A DNA stretch of 7,798 nt from Candidatus Woesearchaeota archaeon. GTDB lineage: Archaea; Nanobdellota; Nanobdellia; Woesearchaeales; GW2011-AR4. Shown here piece after piece: positions 6,012-7,798 of the stretch. Position 1 is the stretch's first letter. Each line of letters begins with the position of its first letter. The stretch lies in contig JACPMP010000144.1 in NCBI GenBank assembly GCA_016185915.1, forward strand, positions 1 to 7,798, given 5' to 3'. The notes beneath the pieces were generated by a model, which saw nothing but the letters and a program-made list of their open reading frames with translations, was not told where the DNA came from and did not search any database. The position numbers and the translations under genes were made by a program.

Positions 6012-6857
6012 ATGGGCAAAAACAAAGCTTTAGTTGTATTCCAAGACAAAAAAATTCGAAGAATCTGGCATGATGAAGAATGGTTTTTTTCTGTCGTTGA
6101 TATTGTTGCAGTCCTTACTGACAGCCCCACTCCTAGGCAGTATTGGGGCAAGGTTAAGGATAGGGAGTTTATTGCGCTTGAACTGTCCCCAATTTGGGTA
6201 CAGTTGAAATTGCCTGCAGAAGATGGCAAATTAAGGTTTACTGACTGCGTAAATACAAAAAACGCATTCAGGCTTATACAATCAATACCCTCTCCAAAGG
6301 CAGAGCCATTTAAGCAATGGTTAGCTAAAGTTGGTTATGAAAGGATACAAGAGATAGAAAACCCAGAACTTGCTCAGGACAGGGTTAAGGAGTATTACGA
6401 GCTAAAAGGATATCCTAAAGACTGGATTGACAAGAGATTAAGGGGTATTGCAATAAGGCAGGATTTAACAGATGAATGGAAAGGCAGGGGAATTAAAGAG
6501 CAGGATGATTTTGCAATCCTTACAAATGAAATTTCAAAGGCTACTTTCAACAAGACTGTTCAGGAATACAAGCAATTCAAGAACTTAACTAAAAAGAACC
6601 AAAATCTCAGAGACCACATGAGTGACTGGGAGCTTATCCTAACTATGGTTGGGGAGAAGGCAACAACTGACATTACTATATCGAAAGATGACAAAGGCTT
6701 TGAAGAATGCAAAGAGTCAGCAGTAGAAGGAGGTACTATTGCAAAAAACACAAGAAAAGAGTTAGAGCAAAAAATAGGCAGGTCTATTGTCTCAAAAGAA
6801 AATTACCTCCATTTAACGCAAAAGAAGAAACAAAGGCAATTGCCACAAGAAAAATAG
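6012..6857 (+). CDS. BRO-N / DinD-like prophage antirepressor-family protein
   Basis: Residues 1-105 match a BRO-N domain, found in phage antirepressors and in bacterial DinD: KIRRIWHDEEWFFSVVDIVAVLT, with the usual RQYWGKVK after it, then LRFTDCVNTKNAFRLIQSI and FKQWLAKVGYERIQEI. This domain is thought to bind DNA. Residues 125-265 carry the C-terminal part typical of DinD-like proteins: YELKGYPKDWIDKRLRGIAI, FAILTNEISKATF, DWELILTMVGE, NTRKELEQKIGR and VSKENYL. E. coli DinD is a similar length (about 275 aa), so this copy (281 aa) appears complete; the last 15 residues are lysine- and glutamine-rich. Such genes are common in mobile elements and prophages, and some are DNA-damage inducible. 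It is the last gene of the accessory operon and is followed by a palindrome related to the MITE-like element. Confidence 0.85.
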   Translation: MGKNKALVVFQDKKIRRIWHDEEWFFSVVDIVAVLTDSPTPRQYWGKVKDREFIALELSPIWVQLKLPAEDGKLRFTDCVNTKNAFRLIQSIPSPKAEPFKQWLAKVGYERIQEIENPELAQDRVKEYYELKGYPKDWIDKRLRGIAIRQDLTDEWKGRGIKEQDDFAILTNEISKATFNKTVQEYKQFKNLTKKNQNLRDHMSDWELILTMVGEKATTDITISKDDKGFEECKESAVEGGTIAKNTRKELEQKIGRSIVSKENYLHLTQKKKQRQLPQEK

Positions 6858-6900
6858 ATTGGTTCCTCTTGCACAAACACAAGAAAGAGAAAACTAGCTC

Positions 6901-6946
6901 CATATCACAGATATGTCGGAAATCATAGATTTTCGATGAATCTGCT
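6901..6946. repeat. Tandem hairpins related to the MITE-like element
   Basis: There are two adjacent hairpins: CATATC/GATATG with an ACA loop (6901-6915), and TCGGAAATC/GATTTTCGA with an ATA loop (6916-6936, one G-U pair). The second hairpin and what follows share GATTTTCGATGAATC exactly with the element at 4305-4407 (here 6928-6942, there 4370-4384), and the left stem arm differs at one base. No terminal repeats or target duplication are evident here, so it may be a decayed copy. It could also act as the 3' end structure of the BRO-gene transcript, 44 nt downstream of the stop. Confidence 0.55.
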
Positions 6947-6950
6947 GATA

Positions 6951-7393
6951 TTCGCCCTACGATTTTATAAATATTTAATGAACATTCTCTTATTAAAAAT
7001 AGAAAAGTTTATAAATAATGAACGATTTTTTAATTAGACTATATTAGTTTTCAAAATTTATAGATAATGGCTAAATATGCTAATGCGCTGGAAAGGATAG
7101 GGAATAATCACAAAAGAAATAAAATTTACAATAACAAAAACATCGAGATTAAATAATCAAAAAGAAAATTCAATAATGAATCCCATTAAATGAAAATCAA
7201 TAACGATTGAACATTAAATAGAAATAAACAAAGAATAATTTTTGTATTGTTGATTCAAATTTCATGGCAAAGACGTAAAATGCGTTGTGAAAGAAATTGT
7301 AAAGCAATCGAAACACATCAATATTACATTTAATAATAACAACATAAAAATTAATAATGAAAATAAAAAACCAATAAATATTCTAAAATCAAA
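6951..7393. other. Long AT-rich intergenic region
   Basis: This stretch of about 440 bp between the BRO-associated hairpin and the wHTH-PurB gene is extremely AT-rich and full of AATAATGA-like words. I see no tRNA, rRNA or CRISPR repeat and no ORF that looks conserved. It contains two similar TATA-like segments (6964-6976 and 7008-7016, both TTTATAAATA followed soon by ATGAAC), a T6 run at 7026-7031, and a short inverted repeat TCAAT/ATTGA (7197-7210). A 29-codon ORF (7067-7156, MAKYANALERIG...) lies about 30 nt after the expected start of transcription, but nothing supports its translation. A weak A-rich element at 7362-7369 lies about 28 nt before the ATG at 7394 and could be that gene's own promoter. 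Confidence 0.4.
7003..7016 (+). promoter_or_regulatory. Strong TATA-like box in the gap before the wHTH-PurB gene
   Basis: GAAAAG followed by TTTATAAATA reads as a good archaeal BRE plus TATA box. Transcription would begin near 7037, about 355 nt before the wHTH-PurB ATG. It would therefore drive either a long leader, a small RNA or the 29-codon ORF at 7067. A near copy of the box lies 44 bp upstream (6964-6976). Confidence 0.4.
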
Positions 7394-7798
7394 ATGCAGG
7401 ACTTGCCAAATATTTTTACCAAAATAAACATTCAGATACTGGAGCTTATCTCAAGGGAAAAGCTTCATATTAGGGAAATTGCTCAAAGAATAAAATGCTC
7501 TCCTGCAAAAGTGCATGCATGCATCAAAATTTTTAAGAAAAATGATATAATCAAGGAAGTAGATGAGAAAAACAGAAAAGTTATTGTTTTAAATCTTGAA
7601 AATGAATTAACAAAGCAAATTCTTCAATTAATAAATATTGATAAGAGCATTGAAGCTTCTTTAATCCCTGAAAAAATAAATCTTTTTGACACCATAAGCC
7701 CGCTTGATTTCAGGTATTACGGAAGAAACAAAAAGATATTTGATAAATTGCAGCCATACCTTTCAGAATCAGCGTTTATAAATTATGCTTTAAAGGTT
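7394..7798 (+). CDS. purB: Adenylosuccinate lyase with N-terminal winged-helix domain (5' part, cut by window end)
   Basis: The frame is open from ATG 7394 to the last base (135 residues, no stop). Residues about 6-70 form a classic winged helix-turn-helix of ArsR/MarR type: helix IFTKINIQILELIS, HTH pair HIREIAQRIK and SPAKVHACIKIFKKND, then a wing IIKEVDEKNRKVIVLNLE. After a 25-residue linker, residues 100-135 match the N-terminus of adenylosuccinate lyase: TISPLDFRYYG (100-110), with the Arg-Tyr pair that contacts AMP in the family, and YLSESAFINYALKV. No ATG, GTG or TTG codon lies between residues 40 and 118, so the lyase cannot start separately and the two domains are fused. PurB acts in SAICAR cleavage (directly after PurC) and in AMP formation. 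The DNA-binding domain suggests an enzyme that also senses or regulates the purine genes; that role is inferred. The C-terminal catalytic part is outside the window. Confidence 0.8.
   Translation, partial: MQDLPNIFTKINIQILELISREKLHIREIAQRIKCSPAKVHACIKIFKKNDIIKEVDEKNRKVIVLNLENELTKQILQLINIDKSIEASLIPEKINLFDTISPLDFRYYGRNKKIFDKLQPYLSESAFINYALKV

Noticed and set aside
6707..6928. 73-codon plus-strand frame rich in Arg/Lys, overlapping the 3' end of the BRO-N gene
   Set aside because: It is a shifted reading of the BRO-N gene's lysine-rich end plus the following hairpin region; it has no domain and no ribosome-binding site.
4300..6950. CRISPR or integrase-bearing prophage in the accessory block
   Set aside because: No regularly spaced repeats and no integrase, transposase or structural phage gene are present; the BRO-N gene alone is not enough to call a prophage.
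7067..7156. 29-codon ORF MAKYANALERIG... behind a TATA-like box
   Set aside because: Too short and low in complexity, with no Shine-Dalgarno or recognisable family; it is mentioned only as part of the intergenic region.
7230..7300. Possible tRNA suggested by GATTCAAAT resembling a T-loop
   Set aside because: No matching acceptor stem, D-loop or anticodon arm could be paired around it.

Overview
The window is AT-rich (roughly one third G+C by eye) and reads as archaeal. Two genes have TATA-like boxes centred 26-27 nt upstream of the ATG, as in leaderless archaeal transcription. There is a T-rich terminator without a bacterial-style hairpin, and the purine genes are of archaeal type. A DPANN lineage (Woesearchaeota/Pacearchaeota-like) is my best guess, but no rRNA or marker gene is present to prove it.

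Layout. (1) 7-2129: de novo purine genes in the order purS-like, purE, purC, all on the plus strand. They cover FGAM synthase small subunit, the AIR/CAIR step and SAICAR synthase. (2) 2175-4308: a phosphofructokinase with pyrophosphate-type active-site residues, then, from its own promoter, an inositol monophosphatase/FBPase-superfamily phosphatase. (3) 4305-4407: a 103-bp palindromic, MITE-like element with 7-bp terminal inverted repeats and a 5-bp GCAAA target-site duplication. It supplies the stop codon of the phosphatase. (4) 4461-6857: a compact accessory operon under one leaderless promoter. It encodes a stand-alone HsdR_N-like PD-(D/E)XK protein, an out-of-frame OB-fold-like continuation, two small CxxC proteins and a BRO-N/DinD-like protein. 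It is followed by a hairpin (6916-6936) that shares sequence with the MITE-like element. (5) 6951-7393: a long, very AT-rich gap with TATA-like boxes but no convincing gene. (6) 7394 to the window end: the 5' part of a gene whose product joins a winged helix-turn-helix domain to the start of adenylosuccinate lyase (PurB), the next purine step after PurC.

Taken together, a purine cluster (purS-E-C ... purB) is interrupted by a sugar-phosphate pair and by an accessory island bracketed by related palindromes. The most unusual points are the wHTH-PurB fusion, the MITE-like insertion, and two apparent single-base frame disruptions: at the 3' end of purC, and at an A6 run between the nuclease-like and OB-like reading frames.
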